Shown piece by piece: positions 1 through 6,589 of a DNA stretch of 13,679 nucleotides; position 1 is the first letter of the stretch; every line of letters starts with the position of its first letter. This DNA comes from an uncultured Eubacteriales bacterium (GTDB lineage Bacteria > Bacillota > Clostridia > Christensenellales > Aristaeellaceae): NCBI GenBank assembly GCA_900548125.1, contig URJN01000023.1, positions 1-13,679 of the forward strand. Reading direction: 5' to 3'. The position numbers were made by a program, and so were the translations under genes. A model generated the notes under the pieces. That model saw only the letters and a list, made by a program, of their open reading frames with translations. It did not search any database and was not told where the DNA came from.

Positions 1-1183
1 TGGCATTTTTCCGCAGAACGGCAGAAAAGACATCCTTAAAGGAAGTAAAACTGGATAATCGTTCATCGATACGTTCATAGATAGATTGCAGAATCTCTTC
101 TTCGGAAGCATTTTGTGCCATTAAAGAATAGGTATAAGCGTAATCTTCTTCCCTATTACTGCCATAATAGTTGTCGTCGGTCGGCAGACTCATCATGAAC
201 CAGTGAAGCAGGGGAACTTTTTTCTGCGCGGCTTCATCAGAATCGAAAATACTGTGAGATATGGTATAATTGAACGCCTGCATGCCGACTGAAACAATGA
301 ACAGCGGGATTAGGATACATGCTGCCGCGCGCTTGGGGTGCAGCGTGAGCAGCCAGACGATGGCAGCGGCGATAAAGAGGATGAGACAAGTCGTTTTAAT
401 CAGACAGCCAATCAAGAGAGAGATGCTGTAGCCGAGAATGAGAAGGAGCAATGTTCGAGGAGGAGTACGATCGTCAATCTGAAGCATGCAGCATAGCGCG
501 AGAAGGACAAAGGGCATGGAAAATGTATCGGTGTACAGTACGGCAGAAGCGGTATAATGCGGCAAAAATGAAGCCAGACAGAAAACGAGCTGAAGCTGGG
601 CGCGTACGCCAAAGCGTTTTCTGACGGTGTGCAGCAGGAACGAAAAGGAAAGCATGAACAGAAAGGACTCAATTCCGCTGAGGAGATACAGAATACCGTT
701 TGAGCCGATGGAAACGTTCAATTGTTCAAAGGGCAGCAAGGACAGGAGCATCGTAAAGCCCCATTGATTGGGAAAATGGAGCAGGTAATCATAGGTGAAA
801 TCATCTATCCCTTGTGGAAAATATCCATGTCGGCTGATGATATCCGCACCGTGCAAGACAAAAGCGTTGTCGCAAAACGGCTTGTGCGCCAGCCAGAATC
901 CGCAAAGGAGCATCAAAACAAATGAGACAAGAAGAAAGGCAGGAACGAGCCATGCGGCGCAGTGTTCCAGCTTATCTGTATCGGCATGTTTTAGAAAGCG
1001 GGAAAGACTGAACAGGAGAAGCGTGTATACCGCAAAAATGATGACAGTGAGCAGGAACGTCATGCTGTGCAGACCGCGGGCGTAATGGAAAAACAGAACG
1101 TTGAACAGACATGCGGCAACGGTAAGCGAAAAAAGAATCATGCCAAAGGATAGGAGATGCGTTCGAAATGTCTTTTGATTCAT
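1..1183 (-). CDS. Polytopic membrane protein, GT-C (GT39-like) glycosyltransferase family, 3' end cut by window edge
   Basis: An uninterrupted minus-strand frame of 394 codons runs from ATG at 1183 off the left edge, so the C-terminus is missing. The product is very hydrophobic, with membrane segments around residues 10-33, 41-61, 77-98, 140-152, 162-185, 197-215, 222-235, 243-279 and 286-302. The loop after the third segment holds a conserved-looking Asp (D105, HKPFCDNAF). Further on come the paired features FPNQWGF (137-143) and HWFMMSLPTDDNYYG (327-341). These resemble Clostridia and Streptococcus GT39-type membrane glycosyltransferases, which transfer sugar from a polyprenyl-phosphate donor on the outer face of the membrane. 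A donor or acceptor cannot be named. The start was chosen because GGGAG lies 9 bases upstream. An in-frame ATG at 1213 has no ribosome site. The gene follows the metallophosphoesterase gene by 63 bases and probably shares its transcript. Family assignment is moderate; that it is a real membrane-protein gene is near certain. Confidence 0.72.
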   Translation of the reverse strand, partial: MNQKTFRTHLLSFGMILFSLTVAACLFNVLFFHYARGLHSMTFLLTVIIFAVYTLLLFSLSRFLKHADTDKLEHCAAWLVPAFLLVSFVLMLLCGFWLAHKPFCDNAFVLHGADIISRHGYFPQGIDDFTYDYLLHFPNQWGFTMLLSLLPFEQLNVSIGSNGILYLLSGIESFLFMLSFSFLLHTVRKRFGVRAQLQLVFCLASFLPHYTASAVLYTDTFSMPFVLLALCCMLQIDDRTPPRTLLLLILGYSISLLIGCLIKTTCLILFIAAAIVWLLTLHPKRAAACILIPLFIVSVGMQAFNYTISHSIFDSDEAAQKKVPLLHWFMMSLPTDDNYYGSNREEDYAYTYSLMAQNASEEEILQSIYERIDERLSSFTSFKDVFSAVLRKNA

Positions 1184-1246
1184 GGCGATATACTCCCGAC
1201 TGTGGTTGAGCATATAGGTAAAACTGTGCGAATAAGTTGGGTGTCT

Positions 1247-2371
1247 TTACAACCTCGACGTCGTCAGCGAAATCAGCGAAATCGTTGGCGGGTTGAAGAG
1301 ACGGAAGAAAGGCGGAGGATAAAGTCCGTCGTTGTCGCCCAATCCGGGGCTGACATAGAGATAGGTCTTTCCGACCTTGGACAGCCCGCAGTAGGTCTGC
1401 AAACCGGGCAGAATACCATAGTTCGGCAGATTTTGCGAGGGAATAAACAGCGCGCCGACGAACGGAAGCCGAATCAGCCCGCCTTCATAATGCCCGCAGA
1501 GAACCAGATGCAGCCGTTCGGACAGCGTGCCCGTATATGCGTTTTGAAGCTCATCTTCCGACGGGGGAACATGCGTGAGCGAAATATAAACGTCATCTTC
1601 CGTCATCGCTTTGCGGGCGGCGCGCGTTTCGCTCAGCCATTGCAGGTTGTATTTTGCAAGATCGACCTCGTTTTCGTCCTGCGAATCCAGCACATCTAAA
1701 TACTGCCGCTCAAATTGCTCCTGCATGGTATCCAAATCAAGGCTGAGCAGGGCACTGGTTGTCAGCCAGAGCGCGTGGCCGTCGCGCTCGATGAGCTGAG
1801 GCGAGTTGAGCAACTGCGCGCCGCGCTGCTGTGCGCCGAGAATCCATGGCGCGAAGGGGCTTCCGCCCGTCGCGTAGGACATGGAGGCGGGAAGTGGGTC
1901 GCGGTCGCCGGGAATCATATAGATTGGCGCGTCGGGGTTCAATTCGCGCAGAACCTCAATCAGCTCATACAGCGGCTGTGCGTTTCCGCGGGAGGAAACC
2001 ATGTCGCCGGTCATGACCACGGCGTCAAACTGAGCATCTCGAAGCGCAAAGCGGATGAACTGCTGGTCTTTGCCGAAAAGCAGCCCCTTCAGGTCTGAAA
2101 TGTGCAGCAGCGTATACCCCTCAAACGCGGAATCCATCTTGCGGATGGGGACGGTTACGCGATCGACACGGACAAACTGATTGACGACCACGTTGATGAG
2201 CAGAATCGCCAGAATCAACGCCAGCAGGATAAGCAGCACACGCCGTCCGAGAGATTTAGGCGGTTTGGGGTCAAAAAAATCGCCGTCCGGCTGATCGGCT
2301 CTGAAATGCGCAGTATGCTGCGGAGAAAAAGAGTCATAGCCGCTGCGGCTTTGAGAGGGTCGTCTGTTCAT
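1247..2371 (-). CDS. Membrane-anchored metallophosphoesterase-fold protein with degenerate metal-site motifs
   Basis: A 374-residue protein. A polar N-terminal tail (1-42) is followed by one membrane segment (about 44-62) and an extracytoplasmic domain with the motif order of calcineurin-like metallophosphoesterases of the YkuE/YaeI type. The motifs are altered: DxH is D93-L-K95, GD is intact (G122-D123), GNHD is GDRD (155-158), the lone His is H267 in LTHVPP, and the last motif is GHYEG (293-297) instead of GHxH. Several canonical metal ligands (His of DxH, Asn and His of GNHD, final His) are therefore replaced. YkuE-type relatives hydrolyse phosphodiester or pyrophosphate bonds near the membrane; whether this one is catalytic is open. 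The start is supported by GAGGT 7 bases upstream. It is transcribed divergently from radA, with a TTGAAT/TATAAT promoter about 140 bases upstream, and the membrane glycosyltransferase-like gene follows it. Confidence 0.82.
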   Translation of the reverse strand: MNRRPSQSRSGYDSFSPQHTAHFRADQPDGDFFDPKPPKSLGRRVLLILLALILAILLINVVVNQFVRVDRVTVPIRKMDSAFEGYTLLHISDLKGLLFGKDQQFIRFALRDAQFDAVVMTGDMVSSRGNAQPLYELIEVLRELNPDAPIYMIPGDRDPLPASMSYATGGSPFAPWILGAQQRGAQLLNSPQLIERDGHALWLTTSALLSLDLDTMQEQFERQYLDVLDSQDENEVDLAKYNLQWLSETRAARKAMTEDDVYISLTHVPPSEDELQNAYTGTLSERLHLVLCGHYEGGLIRLPFVGALFIPSQNLPNYGILPGLQTYCGLSKVGKTYLYVSPGLGDNDGLYPPPFFRLFNPPTISLISLTTSRL

Positions 2372-2488
2372 AACCAGAACCTCGCTTCAACATGAAATGA
2401 AATATGGAATAAAGCGTCTTTTTCGGAAAAGACAGCCCTCTTTCGTATATGAAGAATTGTATATGTACAGCCCCGTTGAGGGGAAATG

Positions 2489-2512
2489 GTTACAGAGGAA
2501 ATACTGTGTAAC
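2489..2512. promoter_or_regulatory. Possible operator: GTTACA...TGTAAC inverted repeat at the minus-strand start site
   Basis: Six-base arms GTTACA (2489-2494) and TGTAAC (2507-2512) are separated by 12 bases and cover the predicted transcription start of the minus-strand promoter. The placement suits a repressor site. The arms are short, no regulator is encoded in view, and chance occurrence is quite possible. Confidence 0.25.
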
Positions 2513-2515
2513 TTT

Positions 2516-2544
2516 ATTATACCGTAAGCACGGACGGCATTCAA
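2516..2544 (-). promoter_or_regulatory. Sigma-A-type promoter for the metallophosphoesterase gene
   Basis: On the minus strand, TTGAAT (plus coordinates 2539-2544) and a perfect TATAAT (2516-2521) are separated by exactly 17 bases. Transcription would start near 2509 and leave a leader of about 140 bases before ATG at 2371. Seen directly; promoter activity is inferred. Confidence 0.65.
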
Positions 2545-2583
2545 CACAAAAAACACAAATCTCCGAAATTTCGACGGCTTGCT

Positions 2584-2611
2584 TTGCAGAAGGGAGAAAG
2601 TATGGTAAAAT
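2584..2611 (+). promoter_or_regulatory. Extended -10 promoter for the radA operon
   Basis: TTGCAG (2584-2589) and TAAAAT (2606-2611) have a 16-base spacer, and a TGG precedes the -10 hexamer as in an extended -10 element. Transcription would start near 2618, about 50 bases before the radA ATG. No other promoter is visible in the following six-gene run, so this one probably serves radA and possibly the whole operon. Confidence 0.55.
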
Positions 2612-2668
2612 GAATCACCGTACACATGGCTGAGCGGCAAAGCTCCGCTGATATCTTGGAGGACGAGC

Positions 2669-4042
2669 ATGGCAAAGGAAAAGACAATCTATGTATGCAG
2701 CGCGTGTGGCTATGAAACGCCGCGCTGGATGGGCAAATGCCCCGGCTGCAACGCATGGAACACGCTGGAGGAGCAGGTGCCGCAGGCGGCACAGACCGCG
2801 CCGGTCAAGGCTATCAAGCAGCGGCCCGGCACGGGAGCGAGTGCCATGCGCCTTTCCGAAGTGCCGGAGGAAACAACCGCACGCGCAACGACCGGCATTG
2901 GAGAGCTGGATCGCGTATTGGGCGGCGGCGTGGTGGAGGGTTCGCTGATGCTGGTCGGAGGCGACCCGGGTATCGGCAAATCGACGCTTCTGCTTCAGGC
3001 GTCGGAGCATCTGGCGGCGGGCGGAGCGCGTGTTCTGTATATTTCGGGCGAGGAATCCGTTCGGCAGATTAAAATGCGTGCGAGGCGGTTGGGTGTCAAG
3101 AGCGAAAACCTGCTTGTGCTGAGCGAAAACGCGATGGACGCCGCCGAACGCCGCTGGGAAGAGCTTGCTCCGGATTATATGATTGTCGATTCCATCCAGA
3201 CGATGTATCGTCCGGACATGGCAAGCGCGCCGGGCAGCGTTTCGCAGGTGCGCGAATGCGCCAGCCTGCTGATGCGCATGGCAAAGACGACGGGATGCGC
3301 GGTTTTTCTCGTCGGGCATGTGACCAAGGAAGGCGCGATTGCCGGACCGCGTGTGCTGGAACACATGGTGGACGTCGTGCTGTATTTTGAGGGCGACAGA
3401 CAGCATGAATACCGCATTCTCCGCGCGGTGAAGAACCGCTTCGGTTCAGTCAACGAAATCGGACTGTTTGAGATGCACGAAAATGGTATGGTGCCGGTCG
3501 AAAACCCGTCCGAGCTGCTGCTTTCCACGCGGGCGCGAAATGTGCCCGGCTCCTGTGTACACTGTGCAATCGAAGGTTCGCGCCCGATGCTGGTCGATGT
3601 TCAGGCGCTTGCGCTGCAAACGGCATACGGCATGCCGCGGCGCACGACGAACGGCTTTGATTCGGGAAGGCTGGCTCTGCTGCTTGCCGTGCTGGAAAAG
3701 CGGGCGGGCGTATCGCTGTTTAATCAGGACGTCTATGTCAATGTCGCGGGCGGACTGGAGCTTTCCGAGCCGGCGGCAGATTTGCCGCTGTGCGCGGCAG
3801 TGGCGTCGAGCGTGCGCGACGCATGCGTGCCGGCGGATTGGACGGTCATCGGCGAGGTCGGTCTGGCGGGAGAGATTCGCGCGGTATCGCAGGCGGAAAG
3901 GCGGCTTGCGGAGTGTGCGCGGCTGGGCTTTACGGCGGCGGTCATTCCCAGAGAAAATACAAAGCATCTGCGCGCGCCGGAGGGCATGCGCGTTTACGGA
4001 GTCGAAACGCTGGCAGAAGCCCTGGCGATACTATTTGGCTGA
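2669..4042 (+). CDS. radA: DNA repair protein RadA (Sms), RecA-like branch-migration ATPase
   Basis: The 457-residue product matches the usual RadA length and layout. It has an N-terminal C4 zinc finger (C10, C13, C24, C27), then a RecA-like ATPase core with Walker A GGDPGIGKS (97-105) and Walker B MIVDS (171-175). The RadA-specific KNRFG motif is at 255-259, and a Lon-protease-like C-terminal domain (from about 350) contains NVAGGLELSEPAADLPL. RadA acts with RecA in the cytoplasm, driving branch migration and processing of recombination intermediates. The start has GGAGG 6 bases upstream, and a second in-frame Met is unnecessary because the zinc finger begins at residue 10. The gene heads a tightly spaced operon; the next gene begins 15 bases after its stop. 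All signature residues are present, so it is expected to be functional. Its link to the downstream metabolic genes is probably positional. Confidence 0.97.
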   Translation: MAKEKTIYVCSACGYETPRWMGKCPGCNAWNTLEEQVPQAAQTAPVKAIKQRPGTGASAMRLSEVPEETTARATTGIGELDRVLGGGVVEGSLMLVGGDPGIGKSTLLLQASEHLAAGGARVLYISGEESVRQIKMRARRLGVKSENLLVLSENAMDAAERRWEELAPDYMIVDSIQTMYRPDMASAPGSVSQVRECASLLMRMAKTTGCAVFLVGHVTKEGAIAGPRVLEHMVDVVLYFEGDRQHEYRILRAVKNRFGSVNEIGLFEMHENGMVPVENPSELLLSTRARNVPGSCVHCAIEGSRPMLVDVQALALQTAYGMPRRTTNGFDSGRLALLLAVLEKRAGVSLFNQDVYVNVAGGLELSEPAADLPLCAAVASSVRDACVPADWTVIGEVGLAGEIRAVSQAERRLAECARLGFTAAVIPRENTKHLRAPEGMRVYGVETLAEALAILFG

Positions 4043-4057
4043 CGGAGGAATACGAAA

Positions 4058-5338
4058 ATGAATCAGGAGTATTTTTTGCAGCGCATCCACGGCGTCATCA
4101 TGCCGTCCACGGGCTGCACGGAACCCGTGGCAATCGCACTCAATACGGCAACGGCGCGGGCAAACGCACAGGGCGAGGTTCGCCATTTGACGATTACGCT
4201 GGACAACTACCTGTATAAAAACGCGATGGGCGTCGGAATTCCCGGCGCGGATGAGCGCGGTGTGGCACTCTGTGCCGCGATGGGCGTGACGGCAGGCGAC
4301 GCGACGGCAAAGATGCGCGTGCTTGACCATGTTTCTCCGGAGGCACTCGGCGCGGCGAAGAAAATGGTTGCCGAGGGCAGAGTGACCGTCAAGACGAGAA
4401 GCGATGTTCACGGCTTGCTGGTCGAATCCGTATTGGAAACGGACAGCGACACGGTTCGCGTGCTGACGCTGCAGTCGCATACGAATATCGTCCGCGTCGA
4501 TCATGCGCCGTTTGAAGCCTATGTGGAAAATGAGGACGGCAGCACGGCGGGCGACCCCATCTGCGACTGCAAGCTGTCTGAGATGATCGCGTTTGCGAAG
4601 GAAGTTCCCTTGGCGGAGCTGCGCTTTTTGCAGGACGGCATCGACATGAACATGGCGGTTGCGCAGGAAGGCTTGAAATTCGGCTTGGGCCGTGCGGTCG
4701 ATATGCTCATCCGGCAGGGGGCGATTGGAGATTCTCCGGTTTCACGCGCGGAAAAGCTCTGCGCGGCGGCGTCTTATGCGAGGATGAGCGGCGTCAGCAT
4801 GCCCGTCATGACGGCGACGGGAAGCGGCAATCAGGGCATTACGCTGCTGTTGACCATCGAGGGCGTGGCGCAGGCGATGGGCATCGACGAGGAGACCAAG
4901 CTCCGCGCCGCGGCACTGGCGAACCTCATCAATATCTACGTCAAGACGTTTACGGGCACGCTGTCGGCGGTTTGCGCGTGCGGCGTGGCGAGCGGACTGG
5001 GCGCGTCGGTCGGCGTGGTTTATATGCTGGGCGGCGGAGAGGAGCAGATGCTCTTTGCGATGCAGAATATTCTCGGCTCGATCTGCGGCATGATCTGCGA
5101 CGGCGCGAAGGAGGGCTGCGCGAGCAAGGTACAGCTGTCCAGCGGGCTGGCGGTCAAGGCGGCGTTCCTGGCGATGAACGGCATGGGCATACGCGGCGGC
5201 GACGGCATCGTCGGCACGCGCGGACTGTCCTCGCTGTTTGAAAATCTGGGGCATCTGGTGCGCGAGGGCATGGAGAACACGAACAGCGTCATTGTGGAAA
5301 TCATGAGCGGCAACGAGGATTGCAGAGACCGTGCGTAA
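4058..5338 (+). CDS. UPF0597/CyuA (YhaM) family protein, L-cysteine desulfidase-like / serine dehydratase alpha-like
   Basis: The 426-residue protein starts with PSTGCTEPVA (16-25), the hallmark of the UPF0597/CyuA family. It also carries GSGNQG (255-260) and a glycine-rich C-terminal half with SGLGASVGV and a cysteine cluster (C306, C308, C343, C347, C354). Characterised relatives are iron-sulfur enzymes that split L-cysteine into pyruvate, ammonia and sulfide. C20 and the C347/C354 pair, seven residues apart, fit the catalytic and cluster cysteines known in the archaeal desulfidase. Annotation pipelines often call the family L-serine ammonia-lyase alpha subunit, because it shares that fold. 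Length is normal, and GGAGG precedes the ATG. It lies 15 bases after radA and 15 bases before the hydroxylase FAD gene. This placement raises the possibility that it provides sulfide, or selenide from selenocysteine, for the molybdenum cofactor; the link is inference only. Confidence 0.85.
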   Translation: MNQEYFLQRIHGVIMPSTGCTEPVAIALNTATARANAQGEVRHLTITLDNYLYKNAMGVGIPGADERGVALCAAMGVTAGDATAKMRVLDHVSPEALGAAKKMVAEGRVTVKTRSDVHGLLVESVLETDSDTVRVLTLQSHTNIVRVDHAPFEAYVENEDGSTAGDPICDCKLSEMIAFAKEVPLAELRFLQDGIDMNMAVAQEGLKFGLGRAVDMLIRQGAIGDSPVSRAEKLCAAASYARMSGVSMPVMTATGSGNQGITLLLTIEGVAQAMGIDEETKLRAAALANLINIYVKTFTGTLSAVCACGVASGLGASVGVVYMLGGGEEQMLFAMQNILGSICGMICDGAKEGCASKVQLSSGLAVKAAFLAMNGMGIRGGDGIVGTRGLSSLFENLGHLVREGMENTNSVIVEIMSGNEDCRDRA

Positions 5339-5353
5339 GCATCGGAGAGGAAT

Positions 5354-6112
5354 ATGGCTCAGTACAAGAATTATGTGATTGCGCAGACGCTGGACGAGGC
5401 GTATGAGCTCAACGCGAAGAAATCGACGGTGATCGTCGCGGGCAACATGTGGCTTCGCATGTGCGGCATGCGCAGGCAGACGGCGCTCGACCTGTCCGCG
5501 CTGGGGCTTGATTACATCAAAGAGGATGAGCAGGGCTTTACCATCGGCGCGATGACGACGCTGCGCGCCATGGAAACCCATCCGGCGCTGAACGCGGCAT
5601 TCGACGGCGTGTTTGCCCGTGCGTTTGAGCCGATTGTCGGCACGCAGTTCCGAAACGGCGCGACGGTTGGCGGAAGCGTGTTCAGCCGATTCGGCTTTTC
5701 GGATGTCAGCACGCTGTTGCTCGCCATGGGCGCAAAGGTCGTGACCCATGCGCGGGGCGAAGTGCCGCTTGACGAGTTTCAGAAGGAAAAGTGGGACAGG
5801 GACATTCTGACTGCCATCCGCATTGAGAAAGGCAGAAGCGCGGCGATTGAAAGCGTGCGCCTGTCCAAGACGGATATACCGGTGCTGGTCTGCGCGGCTT
5901 CGGCGGATGAGCGCGGTGTGCGCGTGGCGCTGGGCAGCCGCCCGGCGCGTGCGATGATTGTGGCGGAGGTCGCCAGATCGGAGGAGCTTGACTATATGCG
6001 CATGGCGGCAGACGTTCCGATGGGGAGCAATGCCCGCGCATCGGAGGCTTACAGAAGGAAGGTTGCGCCGGTGCTGATGGAACGCGCGGTGCAGGCATGC
6101 CTGAAGAGGTGA
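5354..6112 (+). CDS. FAD-binding subunit of a molybdenum hydroxylase (XdhB/CoxM/YgfM-like)
   Basis: A 252-residue protein of the FAD_binding_5/CO-dehydrogenase flavoprotein type, which passes electrons from the [2Fe-2S] subunit to FAD and on to an acceptor. The second flavin motif is clear: residues 96-109, GTQFRNGATVGGSV, correspond to the usual QIRNxxTxGGN, followed by an Asp (D117) and an LLLAMGA helix. The first motif is unusual, VAGNMW (28-33) instead of AGGTDL. The C-terminal segment SNARASEAYRRKVAPVL (225-241) matches the family's end domain. It is shorter than XdhB (about 280-290 residues) and closer to the small YgfM type. It begins 15 bases after the desulfidase-like gene with a GGAGAGG ribosome site, and the [2Fe-2S] gene follows 6 bases later. 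Subunit identity is firm from sequence plus context; flavin affinity is uncertain because of the altered motif. Confidence 0.88.
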   Translation: MAQYKNYVIAQTLDEAYELNAKKSTVIVAGNMWLRMCGMRRQTALDLSALGLDYIKEDEQGFTIGAMTTLRAMETHPALNAAFDGVFARAFEPIVGTQFRNGATVGGSVFSRFGFSDVSTLLLAMGAKVVTHARGEVPLDEFQKEKWDRDILTAIRIEKGRSAAIESVRLSKTDIPVLVCAASADERGVRVALGSRPARAMIVAEVARSEELDYMRMAADVPMGSNARASEAYRRKVAPVLMERAVQACLKR

Positions 6113-6118
6113 GAAAAG

Positions 6119-6589
6119 ATGAAGATTGAGTTTAAGCTCAACGGGCAGACTGCAACGTTTGAGGCAGGAGCAAACGACACGCTGTACGGTATGCTCCGCG
6201 CACTGGGCATCAGCAGCGTTAAATGCGGATGCGAAACGACGAATTGCGGGCTGTGTACGGTGCATATGGACGGAAAAGCCGTGCTTTCCTGCTCTGTTCC
6301 CGCGATGCGCTGCAACGGGCGCGATATTCGGACGCTGGAGGGCATGGGCGATGCGGCGAAAACGTTAGCAGACTGCCTTGCCGACGAGGGCGCGGATCAG
6401 TGCGGCTTCTGTGCGCCGGGCATGATGATGAACGTGCTGATGCTCGCTAAAGAGAACCCGAATGCGACAGACGAGGAAGCCGACGCCTATCTGGCGGGCA
6501 ACCTCTGCCGCTGCACGGGCTATATGAGCCAGAAGCGGGCGATCCGCCGCTTTTTGAATCGGGTCGTCAGCGGGGAGGTGCGCGTATGA
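6119..6589 (+). CDS. [2Fe-2S] subunit of a molybdenum hydroxylase (XdhC/CoxS-like)
   Basis: A 156-residue protein with both clusters of the small subunit of xanthine dehydrogenase/CO dehydrogenase-type enzymes. The plant-ferredoxin-like N-terminal cluster uses C38, C43, C46 and C58 (CETTNCGLC, then C after 11 residues). The C-terminal helical domain holds the molybdopterin-proximal cluster with C95 and C98 (QCGFCAPG) and C130 and C132 (CRCTGY). It wires the molybdenum site to the FAD subunit. Length is typical and all eight cysteines are present. GAGGTGAG before the ATG overlaps the stop of the FAD gene. The stop overlaps the start of the large subunit in an ATGA, pointing to translational coupling and a matched subunit ratio. 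Orthologous symbols differ between systems, so none is given. Confidence 0.95.
   Translation: MKIEFKLNGQTATFEAGANDTLYGMLRALGISSVKCGCETTNCGLCTVHMDGKAVLSCSVPAMRCNGRDIRTLEGMGDAAKTLADCLADEGADQCGFCAPGMMMNVLMLAKENPNATDEEADAYLAGNLCRCTGYMSQKRAIRRFLNRVVSGEVRV

Larger units (their letters stand above)
2372..2668. promoter_or_regulatory. Divergent intergenic region between the metallophosphoesterase gene and radA
   Basis: These 297 bases hold no convincing gene. They contain one sigma-A-type promoter facing each way, a 7-bp inverted repeat at 2416-2433 (GTCTTTT, TCGG, AAAAGAC) in the minus-strand leader, and a smaller hairpin at 2633-2649 (AGCGG/CCGCT) just before the radA ribosome site. The region is AT-richer than the flanking genes, as expected for a regulatory spacer. 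Confidence 0.7.

Noticed and set aside
412..672. Minus-strand 86-codon frame at the left end
   Set aside because: It lies in a different frame of the same strand as the longer uninterrupted membrane-protein frame 1-1183, which has coherent membrane segments and a ribosome site.
1184..1213. In-frame ATG at 1213 as alternative start of the left membrane protein
   Set aside because: No purine-rich site upstream, whereas ATG 1183 has GGGAG at good spacing.
1157..1699. Plus-strand open frame of 180 codons
   Set aside because: Antisense to the metallophosphoesterase gene; Arg/Gln-rich translation without a family signature.
2471..2490. Short CCCC-GTTGA-GGGG palindrome as a terminator
   Set aside because: Only 4-bp arms and no T-run on either strand.
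2626..2715. 29-codon leader reading frame overlapping the radA start
   Set aside because: No ribosome site and no peptide feature; most likely chance.
2615..3406. Long minus-strand open frame antisense to radA
   Set aside because: It covers the radA core, has biased composition and no recognisable motif.
4742..6265. Long minus-strand open frame (507 codons)
   Set aside because: Arg/His/Ala-rich low-complexity translation antisense to three well-supported genes; typical shadow in GC-rich DNA.
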